In this document: positions 10,264-23,657 of the stretch, one piece after another
How the letters are laid out: each line of letters opens with the position of its first letter
Numbering within the stretch: position 1 is the stretch's first letter
Origin: Chenopodium formosanum
Taxonomy: Eukaryota > Streptophyta > Magnoliopsida > Caryophyllales > Amaranthaceae
Length of the DNA stretch: 64,000 nt
Reading direction: 5' to 3'
Assembly: GCA_024500155.1 (NCBI GenBank)
Contig: CM044877.1
Coordinates: 10,421,501 to 10,485,500 of the forward strand
Notes under the pieces: generated by a model
The model's database searches: none
What the model was told of the DNA's origin: nothing
What the model saw: the letters and a program-made list of their open reading frames with translations, nothing else
Translations under genes and position numbers: made by a program

Positions 10264-10514
10264 TGATGAATTGCGTGCAACAAAACAATATGAGAAAGCC
10301 CTAAAGAAATATGGCGAATTAAAGTTGATTTTTGAGTCCGGTGTTAAGGGGGCAGTTGAGATGCTAGAGGGAATAATAAAAGAGACGAAGAAAGAGATGA
10401 TTTTCTCTAATCTCTTGGATGACATTAATACAAAAATAGCTGCAAGTCCATCTGATGGATCATTATAGTTTCTCAAGGCCAAAATTTTGTTAAAGAATGC
10501 TGAAATGGTTGAGG
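10264..10514 (+). pseudogene. Second exon of the unrecognised gene, with an internal stop
   Basis: The acceptor TTTATTGCAG precedes the exon and GAGG/GTAAGT follows it. It encodes DELRATKQYEKALKKYGELK, then VKGAVEMLEGIIKETKKEM and IFSNLLDDINTKIAAS. A TAG at 10466-10468 interrupts the frame, but the same frame continues with FLKAKILLKNAEMVE up to the splice donor. That pattern suggests a nonsense mutation in a former internal exon rather than a true C-terminus. The following exon is missing; a long-inverted-repeat element begins about 150 bp downstream. Confidence 0.5.
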
Positions 10515-10660
10515 GTAAGTCTGAGATTATACATTAGAAATATGATATATCGAAAAATATATGTGATATATTTTTTGTATAGATATTATTATGAGAATAA
10601 TATATTTGGGAAAATGGTAACACTAAACTTTCTAATTTTCAAAATGGTGAATACTAAAAA

Positions 10661-11574
10661 TTTTAATTATCCTTGGTAAACTCTAATTAGTTATAATAGT
10701 CAAGTGGTAACATTAATGATTTTTATACTAATTAAAAACCTAACCTTAGTCAACTAAAGCCTAATCAAGGTTAATTATTCATTTTTTAATAATAAAATTA
10801 TATTAAAAATTAAACCCCCCCCAATTTACCCAGCCACCTCCTGACCCACTCTCCGACCGGCGGCGCCAAGCTCACCTCTTCCACCGGCGATCCCCAACCC
10901 TCCCTCACCCCCGATTCCCATTTCCCATCTCCACTCTCCCACTCCCCCACCCTGATTGCTATCCCTCCTCCTCACTCCCCCACCAAAATTTTACTCTTTC
11001 GGCCTCCACTTCCTCGAAAACTCGACGAATTCACATCATTCTACGCACACAAAGTCCTACAAATCAGCCTATTTTTCTTGCAAGTTTGTTTGAACAAGCA
11101 TAACTCTTCGTATAATGTAGTGAAATTGAGTTGAGTTTTTGGATTCAAGGACAAAATAAATGAAACCTGCAAAAAGTAAGGTTTGTCGAGGTTAGTGTTG
11201 CAACTCAGAGTGTAGATTGGGTAAGATAGAGGGAGGAGATGAATGGCAATGGAGGAGAGAGTGGAGTTGAGGAGAGAGAATGTGAGGTTTTGAGGTGAAT
11301 TTAAAGTGTTTTAATGGCGGAAAGAGGAATGAGAAAATAAGAGAATTGGGTGGGTTGCCGGCAGGGGAGAAAGGGAGTGGTGTTCGCCTGTAAGATCTAG
11401 GTGCCGCCGGCCTGGGAGGGTCAGGTGGTGGCTACTTGGCTATGGTATTGAAAACTATTTAATTATTATAAAACTCTAACTATAGCTAACCATGGTTAGA
11501 CTTTAACCTAATAACATCATTAATGTTACCATTTGCTTAATATAACAAATTGAGGTTTACCAAAGATAATTAAA
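10661..11574. mobile_element. Long-inverted-repeat (MULE-like) element with GC-rich interior
   Basis: The left arm TTTTAATTATCCTTGGTAAACTC... (with GGTAACATTAATGATTTTTAT) is matched, inverted, by the right arm ending near 11574 (minus strand: TTTTAATTATCTTTGGTAAACCTC, GGTAACATTAATGATGTTAT, AACCATGGTTAG). The arms are about 110-130 bp. The interior (10810-11440) is much more GC-rich than its surroundings and includes GACCGGCGGCGCCAAGCTC and a C-rich serine/proline-type stretch, so captured host sequence (Pack-MULE style) is possible. No long open frame and no clear target duplication were found. Confidence 0.6.
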
Positions 11575-11579
11575 ACGGA

Positions 11580-12123
11580 AATTTCATGAAATGCCCCTGA
11601 GTAATTTTTTTATTCACCAAATACCCATCAAAACTTTCAAATACACCAAATACTCCTGAGTTTAAGAAAAATGTCACCAAATGCCCTTAATTACTAACGG
11701 TGTTTCACCGTTAGTCATTAACGACTAATATGCCACGTGGCAGCCTCTAATTGGTTGTTGTAATATTAGTTAATTAATTATAAAAAAATTAAAAAAAAAA
11801 CTAAAAAAAGAAATTAAAAAAAAAATACCCTACCACCCAAGACCTACCCCACCCCAACGCCCCACCACTAGCCCCTGCCAGACGGCGCCGGCCGCCAGCT
11901 CCCACCCCTCCCCCTGCGCCAGTTGCCGGCGATGGCCAACCCCCCTATTCTCGACACCCCTCCCTTACCCCCAGCCCCATCTCCCTCCGTTTCCCCTCCC
12001 CTTAAACCCCTCCCTGTCCCTCGAAAACCCCCCTCCTTCACGGCCGGCGTCCAAACCCCCTCCCCGGCGCCGGCGAACCTTTTTCGCCCCACCCCCCGCC
12101 ATCCCCACCTCATTTCCAGCTGA
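11580..12123. mobile_element. One end of a MULE-like element followed by GC-rich captured-looking DNA
   Basis: GAAATGCCCCTGAGTAA, with recurring CACCAAATRCCC units and CCACGTGGCA, looks like the terminal region of a Mutator-type element. The matching inverted end was not found. From 11830 to 12123 the sequence turns C-rich (proline/serine coding in one frame: 11923-12123). This ORF has no recognisable domain and I do not call it a gene. Confidence 0.4.
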
Positions 12124-13053
12124 AATTCAATTTATACATTATATAAAAATATTAAAATTACCATACTAATGATTAGAAAATTTGTAAAAAAAAAAAATTA
12201 AAGCAAAATTCTAAAAGAGATAGTAGCTGAGTATGTCTATCATTGAGAGCGTGAATGAAAGATCGAATCGAAAATATTGAAAATAAAAGTAATTGGTAAT
12301 AGTAGAATGTAGATTGATATTTATAATTTAATTTTTTTGGGTTCATAGATTATACCATTTTGTTTTCATTATTAGAATTTAGGGAAATTCTCTTTGGTAC
12401 TCACAATTATTTTCTCTTTGATTAAAATAAAAAATTTCAATAATCATTGATAATCAACTATTAATGTTATTGATTCAATTATTAGGATGAGTTTTAGATT
12501 ATTTTGTGTGGAAGATGGGTTTTAAAACAATCATTTTCTTAAGCAAAATCTCGCGCTTTGATACAAACCTTTGAACATTTGATGGAACATAGAAAAAACA
12601 TATATAATTTAATCCAAAATAAATTATATAAAAAAAATACTTTAGAATAATTAGCTTTCAAAAATAACATGATGTTTAAATAGTACTTGTATTAATATAA
12701 AAACAATTGTACTTGTTAAAATAGAGATTCAAAATATAATTTGCTACCGGTTGATCAATTTTGTAAAATAATAATATTATCTAATTAGAAAAGTAAATCG
12801 AGTTTTAAAATCTCAGGTATTACATTCTAGTGGTTTATTCATAAATTAATAAAGTGAGTTTGCATTTTGCACCCTTTTCAATATCGATATTGACAATTGT
12901 GTACTCAATAGAATTAAGATGTCAGTATATATACTGCTGCTAATAACTCTAGCTCCATTGAAAGAAAAAAAAAAAAAAAAAAAAAAAAAGACAGTTTTGC
13001 TAAATAATATACATTAATTTTAATGATGTTTGATAGAATTCTCAAAAATATTA
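12124..13053. other. AT-rich non-coding stretch with a poly(A) run
   Basis: No coding signal. An A run of about 24 bases lies at 12965-12989. It could be the tail of a retroposed sequence, but nothing coding was recognised upstream of it. Confidence 0.5.
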
Positions 13054-14645
<1,592 letters not shown>

Positions 14646-14648
14646 ATA

Positions 14649-15853
14649 CACTAGTAGAAAATAGTAAATGGCCAGCGGCTCAAAACCTTAATGGAAAGCG
14701 ATTTTTGAATCGCTTGCGCTTGGGGGATTTCCCATTTTCCATTTAAATGGAAAGCAATTCAAAACCGCTTTCCATTTGAAGTTAATGGCAAGCGGTTTTA
14801 ATTGGCGTGAAACCACTTCCAAAATCGGTTGCCATTACGCCTATAATAACTAAAAAAATTGTTTTTTTTTAATTAAATTGATACAAAAGAACTTAACATA
14901 TGTATAAACATAATTATTTTTATTAATCAATTGCTTCAATATTACATTTTCTGATTTTCATAAAAAAAAAAACATTAAATAAATTGATAAAATGGTTGCT
15001 GCTTTTGTCCAGTTCCACCACCAGCCATGCGCATCACCAGCCGCGCAGCGCCACCAAATATATCAACACCACCAACAACAACCTTAACTCGCATCACCAC
15101 CACCGTACCACCACCACCACCACCAACACCCTATCTCGATTCACCCCCACTACCAACCACCTTAAAAAACAAAGAATAAACCCACTTCACCTACCACGAC
15201 CCTCACCAAAACCAGATTCGCCTGAAACAAGCCAATATAACCACACATCACCATAAAATTTTTTAAAAAAATAAAAGATAGAAAAAAGCAAACATACCTT
15301 GAATTCCACCAAAATCTCAAAATTGGCTTGAAATTTGGATTTTAACGGTCACATTCGATCATGAAAACTCTAGATCTAGAGTTTTCATGGTCAAATTTGA
15401 CATAAAAAACCATGAAAATTGAAGGTCGTGAGAAAGAAAGAACAAAGAGAAAGAAGCTCGTTGATGTTGTTGTTGGTGTTGCAGGCTCGTCGATGTTGTT
15501 GTTGGTGTTGTAGGCTGTTGTTGGGTGGGCTAATGGTTGTTGTGGAGAAAGAGAAGGAGATAAAGAGAGGAGATGGAGGCGTGAGAAATGAGGGGAGAGG
15601 AGGAGAGAGAAGGAGGTGTGAGAGGAGAGAGAAATGAGCGTGGGAAATAAGAAAGGTGATAGAAGAAAAAGAGGCGTGAGAAATAAGAAGAAGGTCGCAT
15701 ACGATTTTAGGTTTTTTTAGCAAATGGCAAGCCGTTCAATGTCCAAACCGCTTGCCATGTACTTGTTTCAGGGTTTTTTTTAGGTGTTTATAGAAGCAGA
15801 ATTCAACAACCGCTTGCCATTTGCGGCTGCCCATTTACTTTTTTCTACTAGTG
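14649..15853. mobile_element. Non-autonomous CACTA transposon (1.2 kb)
   Basis: Terminal inverted repeats are CACTAGTAGAAAA at the left and TTTTCTACTAGTG at the right, with the 3-bp duplication ATA at 14646-14648 and 15854-15856. Subterminal copies of the AACCGCTTGCCAT/ATGGCAAGCGGTT motif occur at both ends, as expected for transposase-binding repeats of this superfamily. The interior has CCACCA-rich sequence (about 15010-15250), a palindrome around CTAGATCTAG (15370-15380) and a purine-rich stretch (15420-15700), but no transposase. ORFs at 14984, 15391 and 15419 are low-complexity. Confidence 0.92.
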
Positions 15854-15856
15854 ATA

Positions 15857-16219
15857 GTTAAACGTACTTGGTAGGGATTAGTTTTATGATAAATGATTTT
15901 CTAAGAACTTTCTCATCATAAGATAAATCCGATGTATATGAGTGAAATTGCACCAAAAGAACTTATATTGGTTGAAAACTAATTCTAAAAGTTTAACCAA
16001 TTATGTTGTAGCCCCACCGCACAAACACCCTAATCGGCCCTCTCCCACCCTTGGAACCCTATTCGCTAGGTTTTCGAGAGTAGGGGATGGCCATTTAGAG
16101 GGTTTTGCGGTGGGGCTGGGCGGATAAGGAATTCTGAATTTGATAATGGTGGTTTTGTGGTTGAAATAGGTAATTTAGGTGGTACGGGAGTAGAGCGTCG
16201 ACGCCGACACGCTAGAGGA
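15857..16219. other. Spacer between two CACTA elements with a short inverted repeat
   Basis: Non-coding. AGCCCCACCGCA (about 16012) and its inverted copy TGCGGTGGGGCT (about 16106) face each other about 80 bp apart, a possible small foldback. Confidence 0.45.
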
Positions 16220-16776
16220 AGGCACTACTAGAAATAGGCCCATTTTAGACGGAAAAATTCCGTCGAAAACACCCTGAATACCGTCGGAAAAAGGGTTTTC
16301 GACAGTATCTCCGTTGGAAGTGGTTGTCCGAAACGGCTTGGTAGGAAAAATCACCTTTTTCGTTAGAAATTCCATTGGAAACACTTTTCCGACGGGATTC
16401 CCAACGGAATTTTCCGTCGTTTGATAATTTTCGACACCGGAATAGTCCGTTATAAATTTCCGACGGAATTGTAAATACGGTCGGATGACGTTTCAACCGA
16501 AATAAGTTAAAAAAACACCACACCACCACCGGCGTGGCGTATTACCACCTCCAACCCCAAACAGACCACCACCTCCACTACCCACCAACCAGCCTAAATA
16601 GACCACCACCTCCACTACCCACCAGCCCCTACCGCCAAACAACCTAACCGCAACAAAAAAAACATTAAAAAAATCCCCACCCACCTAAAACCCAGTCTAC
16701 ACACCACCACATCCCTCCCTTCAGCCGTCACCCACCTAACCCTAAAACTGACCCAACCACCTTACCCTAAACCGAC

Positions 16777-18700
16777 TGTAGACACCCAAATGTGTCTCCC
16801 CAAAACCGAACCTAGTGGCGTATACCTTTCACGTCATTTGATTATCAAACAAAGTGAAAGTGTGGAAAGTCTAATGATGAGGATGTTTTTATTAAAATAT
16901 TTCTCTTTCAATTTTTGAAAATATTTCTTTTCTTACTCTTATTTATGAAAAATAGCCAGTCCAATTTAGTTTGGTCCATAATAAGGGTCCAATAATAGTG
17001 TAGTTGGATTGGGCTCGAAAAGAGCTTTCCAATGATATATAATAAGCCCAATTCCGATAAATTATGAGGAAGTTATGGATTAAATTATATTAGGCCCAGT
17101 GATTTTAAAGGTGGCCCAGTGATCTAGAGGAGGGCCTATTAATTATTATTCCTAAAGTGATTAGGAATGATTTTAGTCTTCTAGGAATATCTAGAAGGTT
17201 CTTTTTAATTCTAAAAAGGTTAGGATTGATAATTATACTTTTAAAGATGTTTTATTTAGAATAAAATATTTAAATTTGATTTCGAAAACTGCTTGGATGC
17301 ATAATTACCTACAACCGGTGTTAAAGGTAATTACGCGTGGAAAAGCGCGTTGACTTTTGGACCAGCGCGAGACGACAGAGTCTTCGCCAAGCGCTAACCT
17401 TTTTCGTCTGGCGTTGATTTTTGTCGTTTGCAATATGAGGTATTTTATTTCGAATATGATTTTCTTCTATCCCGTGCTATTTTTCCTAAAAATAGGGGTC
17501 ATATCTTCCTATTTTCAAATCATCAACACCCAGAATTCTCTAATTCTATCTCTAAAAGCTAGAAACTTATTCTCTCTCTCTCTCTCTATTCTTTTTCTAA
17601 ACCTTCCCTTTTACAAAATTCCTCATACATTAGCTCTAGACACACCTAGCCAAGTTCGAAGTTGCCTTCGCCCTAGACGTGAAAGGTTTGATAAATCTGA
17701 GGGTTTGATCCCAAATCCCTATTTCAATTATTTAATTTAATTGTTTTGTTTTAATATTCTCTTCCTTTAAGTTACTAACGTGTGTATTTTGTTATTAGAA
17801 AGAGGTACGAGACATCAAAGTAAGTACTTTAATTGTTTTATTGATCTTTTGATATAGAAATCATGCTTAGATTATTTTTTTTAATCCTAGTATCATGTTA
17901 GGATGTTTTATTGCTTTCTAGTATCATGTTTAGGTTTAATTAAATTTCTAATATCATGTTTTATTTTTATGATGCTTCCTTTTTTTTTTTTCCTAATATC
18001 ATATTAATGTTAGGGCTAAAGATTTAATATTTATTATTTAGTGACATGCTAGGGTTTGTTATTAATCTTGTTAGTATCATGCCTAGGATCTTGCTATTAA
18101 TATTATGCCTTAACATGATTATTTTAATTATGATTGTTATTTCGATTATGATTATAATTATTATGATTATTATGTCGCTTGATTTTTATTATTATTATTA
18201 TTGCTAAATCACGCCTTTTATGCATGTTTAAAGGGAATTTGTACTTGTAATCACACTTAATAAATTAATTAATAATCTTATTTAGGTTAACATGATTATA
18301 ATTCAAGTGATCGCCAATAATAGATTTGTTTGTGCATTAATATTCAACCAACATAGATTAAACAGGTTTAGAGTAAACCTATTGATTGTATGTTAGTCAG
18401 AAAGCGCACATGAATACGAGAAGAATAAAGTAGAAGCCTATTTTTAGGGTAAGTTTAAACTCTTTTAGGTTGGATTTGTACCTTCATCTCCGAACTTCCA
18501 GTCATGGTTCCAGACCTATTGGAGTTAACGATCTCCTAGATCGTTAAGGGGTGTAACCTTCACCATGTGAACGGTTTACAAGTTCCTAAAACTTGTTGGC
18601 GACACTTTTGCTCTAGCTTCCTTCCCTTTGGACGCCACCATGCTTAAGTGTATGATCACAGTGGGGCTCAAGTGTGGGGTGGCTTGAAATATTCCCTACA
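16777..18700 (+). mobile_element. Solo LTR of a Tat-type gypsy element (1.92 kb)
   Basis: Runs from TGTAGACACCCAAATGTG to ATTCCCTACA, with the direct repeat CCGAC at 16772-16776 and 18701-18705. It shares the LTR start, the GAGGTACGAG region (about 17802) and the end with the LTRs of elements A-C but is clearly diverged. A GCGC-rich block (17330-17410) occupies the place where the others have GGCGCC clusters. No internal sequence is attached, so it is a recombination remnant. Confidence 0.9.
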
Positions 18701-18767
18701 CCGACCCACCCTCCTAACCTTCTATCCGACCTACCCTTCTAACACAAAGGCTAACCCACCCACTTAG

Positions 18768-19843
18768 TGTAATACCCTGTATTTTCATACGCATTTTCCT
18801 AATTAATTAATTAATTATTATTTTCTAAAAAAGGTATTTTAGTAATTCAACTTACTATTTAAATCTTGGAGCCAAAATGATATTTGAATTTTGGCGCCAA
18901 AAGTATTTTTAAAACAAATTATTATTTTGGGTAAGATTTATTATCCATTTGTTTTATTTTAAAAATCGGATTATTTATATATTTCGGATATTTTAACTAA
19001 GGCAAAAGCTATATTTTATTATTATTTTAATAAGTTTGAAAATATTATTTATTTGACTAATAAATTTTGGATTTTCCTATGTGAAAATATGATTTTATTA
19101 GTTAAATTATTTGGTGAATATTTGGTATTTTATTATTTAATTATTATTATAAATATTATTTACACAATTATTTTAATTCCTTAAAACTAGCAAAATAATT
19201 TCCTAAATACTAAATAGAAGGGCCTAAAGTATGAGCTTGGGAAAGCTCAAAAATTTCGGCCATCCCATGTAGATTTTGGGAAAAATATTTTGGTGATTTG
19301 TATTTTTAATTATCTCCTTAAAATCTCCTATTATCCTTAATTCTAATTTTCCATCTTTTTAATATCCAATCATTATATTTTCTTGCCATTCATTCTTCTT
19401 AATTATTCCTCAAGTAATTTCAATTTCCTTAATATTTTTCATGACATACATACCTTTCATATTCAATTATACACAATCTCTTCAATATCAAAACTTTCCT
19501 TAAATCTTTACTCACTTCTTCAAGTAATCCCTAAAACCCTACTTACCATAATTCTTCCTACATTTTCCTAGCATAATTCATTATCATACTAGCCTATAAA
19601 TACCCCTTCAATTCATGATCAAACCTCACACAAAATTGTCATAATTCTCTCTCAAATTCTCTAAGCAATTCCTTATTCTTTTCTTTTCTTTTCTTTCCTT
19701 GCGCCACCACCACCACCATACATCACCTCCACTCCGGCCGCCACTTACCGCCACCCTCTAACCTCCGGCACCACCTGCTGCCGCCACCACCTCCCCTCTC
19801 TTCTCCTTGGTTTCTTACACTTCTTCTCCTTTTCTCTTATTCA

Positions 19844-19926
<83 letters not shown>

Positions 19927-21195
19927 GGGAGATTAATATAAAATTATTATGAGTAGTTTTAATTATATAAAATCAGATTTTAATAATGTTTATGTTGAAT
20001 AAATTTAAAAGGTTCATGTACATATAGTTGGGAGGGTTCAATTTAATTATTTGTGATTATTTGTTAACATTATATTGATTAGGTTATAATTACTTGTAGG
20101 GTGTTTTTGATCAAGCTACTTGAGAGTTCTTTTGAAGTGATTTTGGATAAGCAAGGATCAAGTTACTTTAGGTGGCTAGATACCTTGAAAGTGATCGATT
20201 TGAATGAACATGTTTGAATGATTGATGTTGCTTGAATTAAATTGACTTGAATTATGGTTTATGAAATAAAAGTATGTTTAAAAGATTGGTTTTAATATTT
20301 AAATTGGAGTATTGATTTTTATAACATGTTTTTATTAATTTATTATTCATGTTTAAAAAGGGATTGATTTTAAAAGCATGTTGAATTTATTAGAAAAAAG
20401 GAGTTTGGATTATTATTATTAAAAGTTAAATTATTGGATTTAAAAAAGGATTTATAGAATCATTGATTTATTATTATTTATGCTTTATAAGCATGTTAGT
20501 AATCCCACTATGCGGATTTGGTTTATTGATAAGGCCTTGGACTTTGTATGACCGGGTCTTTCCTCAAGAATAGCCTTGTAACATAAGGAGACTAGCTTGG
20601 GGGGTGTGGACACTTGGGAGAGGAATTGTTTAATTGGTTTCATTGGCTTATTATGAGGAATTGGTTTTAATATGAGGAATTGGTTTTAAATGATTGGTAT
20701 TGGTTTTATGGTTATTGGAATATTTAGAATTGGTTTTGAATCATGAGTTTGGAGTTATTAGATTAATTATTGAAACTGGTTGTAAAGCATGTTTGAATAT
20801 AATTTGAGTTTAATTATCTTGCACTTGTCGTACTTAGCATATTTTGCTAACCCGTACTTCTTATATGTTTTGGTTCGCCCTGTTTACCGTAATGGTAAGC
20901 AGTGTTATTTCAGGTGAAGTGAATAAAGTGATGCATTGGAGTCCCGGGATTTGGTTTCACCAAATTAGAAATGTTGGTTTTGTATCTATTTTGAGTACTC
21001 ATAACATTGGTTACTATTTCTAGTTATTATTAATAAAGAAGAGTACTGAAGTTTCCGCTGCAAAGTATTGTTTTGTTTAGTAAGTTGAGTAGCCTTGCGT
21101 AATCACAAGGCGGTAATACGCCATTGTCTATCTATACGGTATAATTATACGTATTATACTGGTATTTTCGTAGAGGGAGATTTGGGGGTGTTACG
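18768..21195 (+). mobile_element. Solo LTR of a second gypsy-type family (2.43 kb)
   Basis: The ends are TGTAATACCCTG and GGGGTGTTACG, flanked by the direct repeat CTTAG at 18763-18767 and 21196-21200. TGTAATACCC...GGGTGTTAC ends are common in plant gypsy LTRs; the last base here is G instead of A. A TATAAATA box lies at 19595-19602, followed by a CT-rich leader, so the LTR is in forward orientation. It includes an (ATT)n microsatellite. No coding capacity. Confidence 0.88.
19844..19926. repeat. (ATT)n microsatellite
   Basis: About 27 uninterrupted trinucleotide repeats inside the solo LTR, in its presumed leader region. Confidence 0.97.
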
Positions 21196-21700
21196 CTTAG
21201 CCCCTTAAACAGACCTAGATCCGACCAAACCACCACGGCACCTGTAGGCGTCGCTCGAAGTGCGCCTATGTTAAGCATGTGTGAATATGTTTGGCACTCA
21301 TAGGAAGTGGGAATTGACATATACGATTAGGGACAAGGAAAGTAGGGAGCCGCCAACAAGTTTTTAAGGAACTTGTAAACCGTTCACGGATCATAAAAGG
21401 CAAGCACGATAAAGGGACAACGATAGGCAACAACGATTGACCCGTGAAGGTTACACCCCGTTCATAATCCATGAGATTACTAACTCCATATGGTTCGGAA
21501 CCACGAAAGGAGGATCGGGGATGATGATACGAAGTGAGTCATGAAGTCACTTTCGCCCGTATTGGCCTCTACTCGATTCTTATTGTGAAAAGTGATTCCT
21601 GCGATCTCAAAGGCATACAAACAAAGATTCAATTTGCTCCAAACTATTATTATGCTAAATTGGTTTAATATTAATGCAACACATAATTCCAAAACATCGT

Positions 21701-23634
21701 TGTAGACACCCATTTGTGGCTCCCCAAAACCAAACCCAGTGATGAGTGCCTTTCACGTCGAATCATAATCAAATGAAACGAAAGTGTGGAAAGGTTTAGT
21801 GTTGCGGAAAGTTTTTATTTCTTTTCTCTTCTCCCTGTTTTTGAAAACTTTATTTTAAAGAAAACAGCCAATCCAGTTTGGTTGGTCCATGATATGGGTC
21901 CAATAGTGGTGTAATTGGATGGGGTTTGCAAAGACCTTTCCAACGATATCTTATAAGCCCAATTCCGATGAATATTGAGGAAGTTATGGCCAATTTACTA
22001 AACTGGGCCCGGTTTGAGCTTTAAGTACGGCCTAATGATCTAGGGGAGGGCCTAATATAATTTATCATTCCTAATGTAATTAGGAATGGTTTTAGTTTTC
22101 TAGAATATTCTAGAAGGTTCTTTTCATTCCTAATTCAATTAGGACTTTTTAGAGTTTTAATCAAGATCAAATAGCATTTTTGAAGAAATTATATTATTTT
22201 ATCTTCCAGTACGGGAAATTTATCAGATTTTCGAAAACGCGTTGAAAACCGCTTTGGCGTCCAACCCCAGGCCTTGGCACCTGGAACCAGGATTGGCGCC
22301 AGGCGCTAGCCACTGGTGCCTGGCGCCAACTAGCCAGGGCTGGCGCCAAGGTGTTTTTGCGATCTTCAGACTCTGTTTTGTTAAATTATCTTTTTTGGAT
22401 GATTTTCTCTATAAATATCGTATTAAAAATTCCGTTTTCATTCACGAAGAATCATCAATTCGCTTCTTCATTCATTCTCTTCATTCACAAATCATTCATT
22501 AATTCTTTTCATTCATTATTCATTCATTCATCTCTTTCATTAGAATTGTTTTCTTTCTTTCTTTTCTAAACTTTGCTTTTCACACACAAAATTCCGCATT
22601 CATTAAATCTAGAAACACCTAGCCATATTCGAAGTTGCCTTCGCCCTAGACGTGAAAGGTTTTAATTTATGAGGGTTTGGTCCCAAATCTCTTTTTCAAT
22701 TATTTAATTTAATTGTTTGTTTATTACTTTCCTTGAAGTTACTAACGCGTGTATTTTGTTATTAGAAAAAGGTACGAGGCATCCAAGTAAGTACTTTAAT
22801 GGTTTAATTGATATTTTGATGTAGACATCATGCTTAGATTGTTATTTTGATTTCTAGTATCATGTCTAGGGTAACTTTAATATTAAGTATGATTAAAAGT
22901 ACGATGCTTCCTATATTCTTCCTCATATTTATGATTGTTAGTATCATGTTAGAGCTAAAGATTTGATTTTTATTGTTTAGTGACATGCTAGGGTTTGTTA
23001 TTAATCTTGTTAGTATCATGCCTAGGATCTTGCTATGCTTTAACATGATTATGATTGATATTATTATTATTAATGATGTTGATTATTATTTATTATGTTG
23101 CTTGATGCTTATTATTTTATTGTTATTGCTTGATCACCTTTTTATTGCATGTTTAAAGGGAATTTGTACTTGTAACCACGCTTAATAAGATAATTAATAA
23201 TCTTGTTAGGGTTAATTGTGATTATAATTCAAGTGATCGCCAATAATAGTATATTTGTGCATTAATATTCAACCAACATAAATTAAACAGGTTTAGGGTT
23301 AACCTATTGATTGTATGTTAATCAGAAAGCGCACATGAATACGAGCAGAATAAAGTAGAGGCCTATTATTAGGGCAGGTTCAATATCTTTTAGGTTGGAT
23401 TTGTACCATCATCCCCGAGCCCTTATTTGGTTCATGACCTTATGGAGTTGACGATCTCTTGGATCGTTAAGGGGTGTAACCTTCACCTCGTGAACGATTT
23501 ACAAGTTTCTTAAAAACTTGTTGGCGACTCTTTTGCTCTATCTTCTTCCCTTTTGGACGCCACCGTACTTTAGTGTATGATCACAGTGGGGTTCAAGCTA
23601 GTGGGATTTTAAAGGCTTGAAATTATTCCCTACA
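21701..23634 (+). repeat. 5' LTR of element C
   Basis: Starts TGTAGACACCCATTTGTG and ends ATTATTCCCTACA. Closely matches 56894-58829 base for base over most of the length. Contains the GGCGCC cluster (22250-22350) and TATAAATA at 22410-22417. Confidence 0.93.
22250..22417 (+). promoter_or_regulatory. LTR promoter region of element C: GGCGCC cluster plus TATA box
   Basis: Several copies of GGCGCC or one-base variants (TTGGCACC, ATTGGCGCCAGGCGCTAG, TGGCGCCAACT, TGGCGCCAAGG) within 100 bp, then TATAAATA 60 bp further down. ATTGGCGC matches the plant E2F consensus WTTSSCSS. Promoter function is an inference from spacing and from the same layout in the other LTRs. Confidence 0.6.
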
Positions 23635-23639
23635 GTTTT

Positions 23640-23657
23640 TGGCGACTCCGCTGGGGA
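23640..23657 (+). promoter_or_regulatory. Primer-binding site of element C, tRNA-Arg type
   Basis: TGGCGACTCCGCTGGGGA starts six bases after the LTR. The same sequence follows the 5' LTR of A and, with CCACTGG, that of B. A tRNA-Arg primer is known for Ogre/Tat elements; the match to tRNA-Arg is from memory of that family. Confidence 0.75.

Noticed and set aside
22973..23185. Hydrophobic Ile/Leu-rich ORFs of 70-110 aa recurring at 22973, 27637, 54349 and 58167, with antisense partners
   Set aside because: They all fall in the same AT-rich part of the LTRs, and their recurrence is due to LTR repetition. They have no domain, and their lengths differ between copies through indels that a coding region would not tolerate.
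16777..23634. 16777-18700 and 21701-23634 as the two LTRs of one element
   Set aside because: Each has its own target duplication (CCGAC and ATCGT), the sequences are clearly diverged, and a different solo LTR with duplication CTTAG lies between them.
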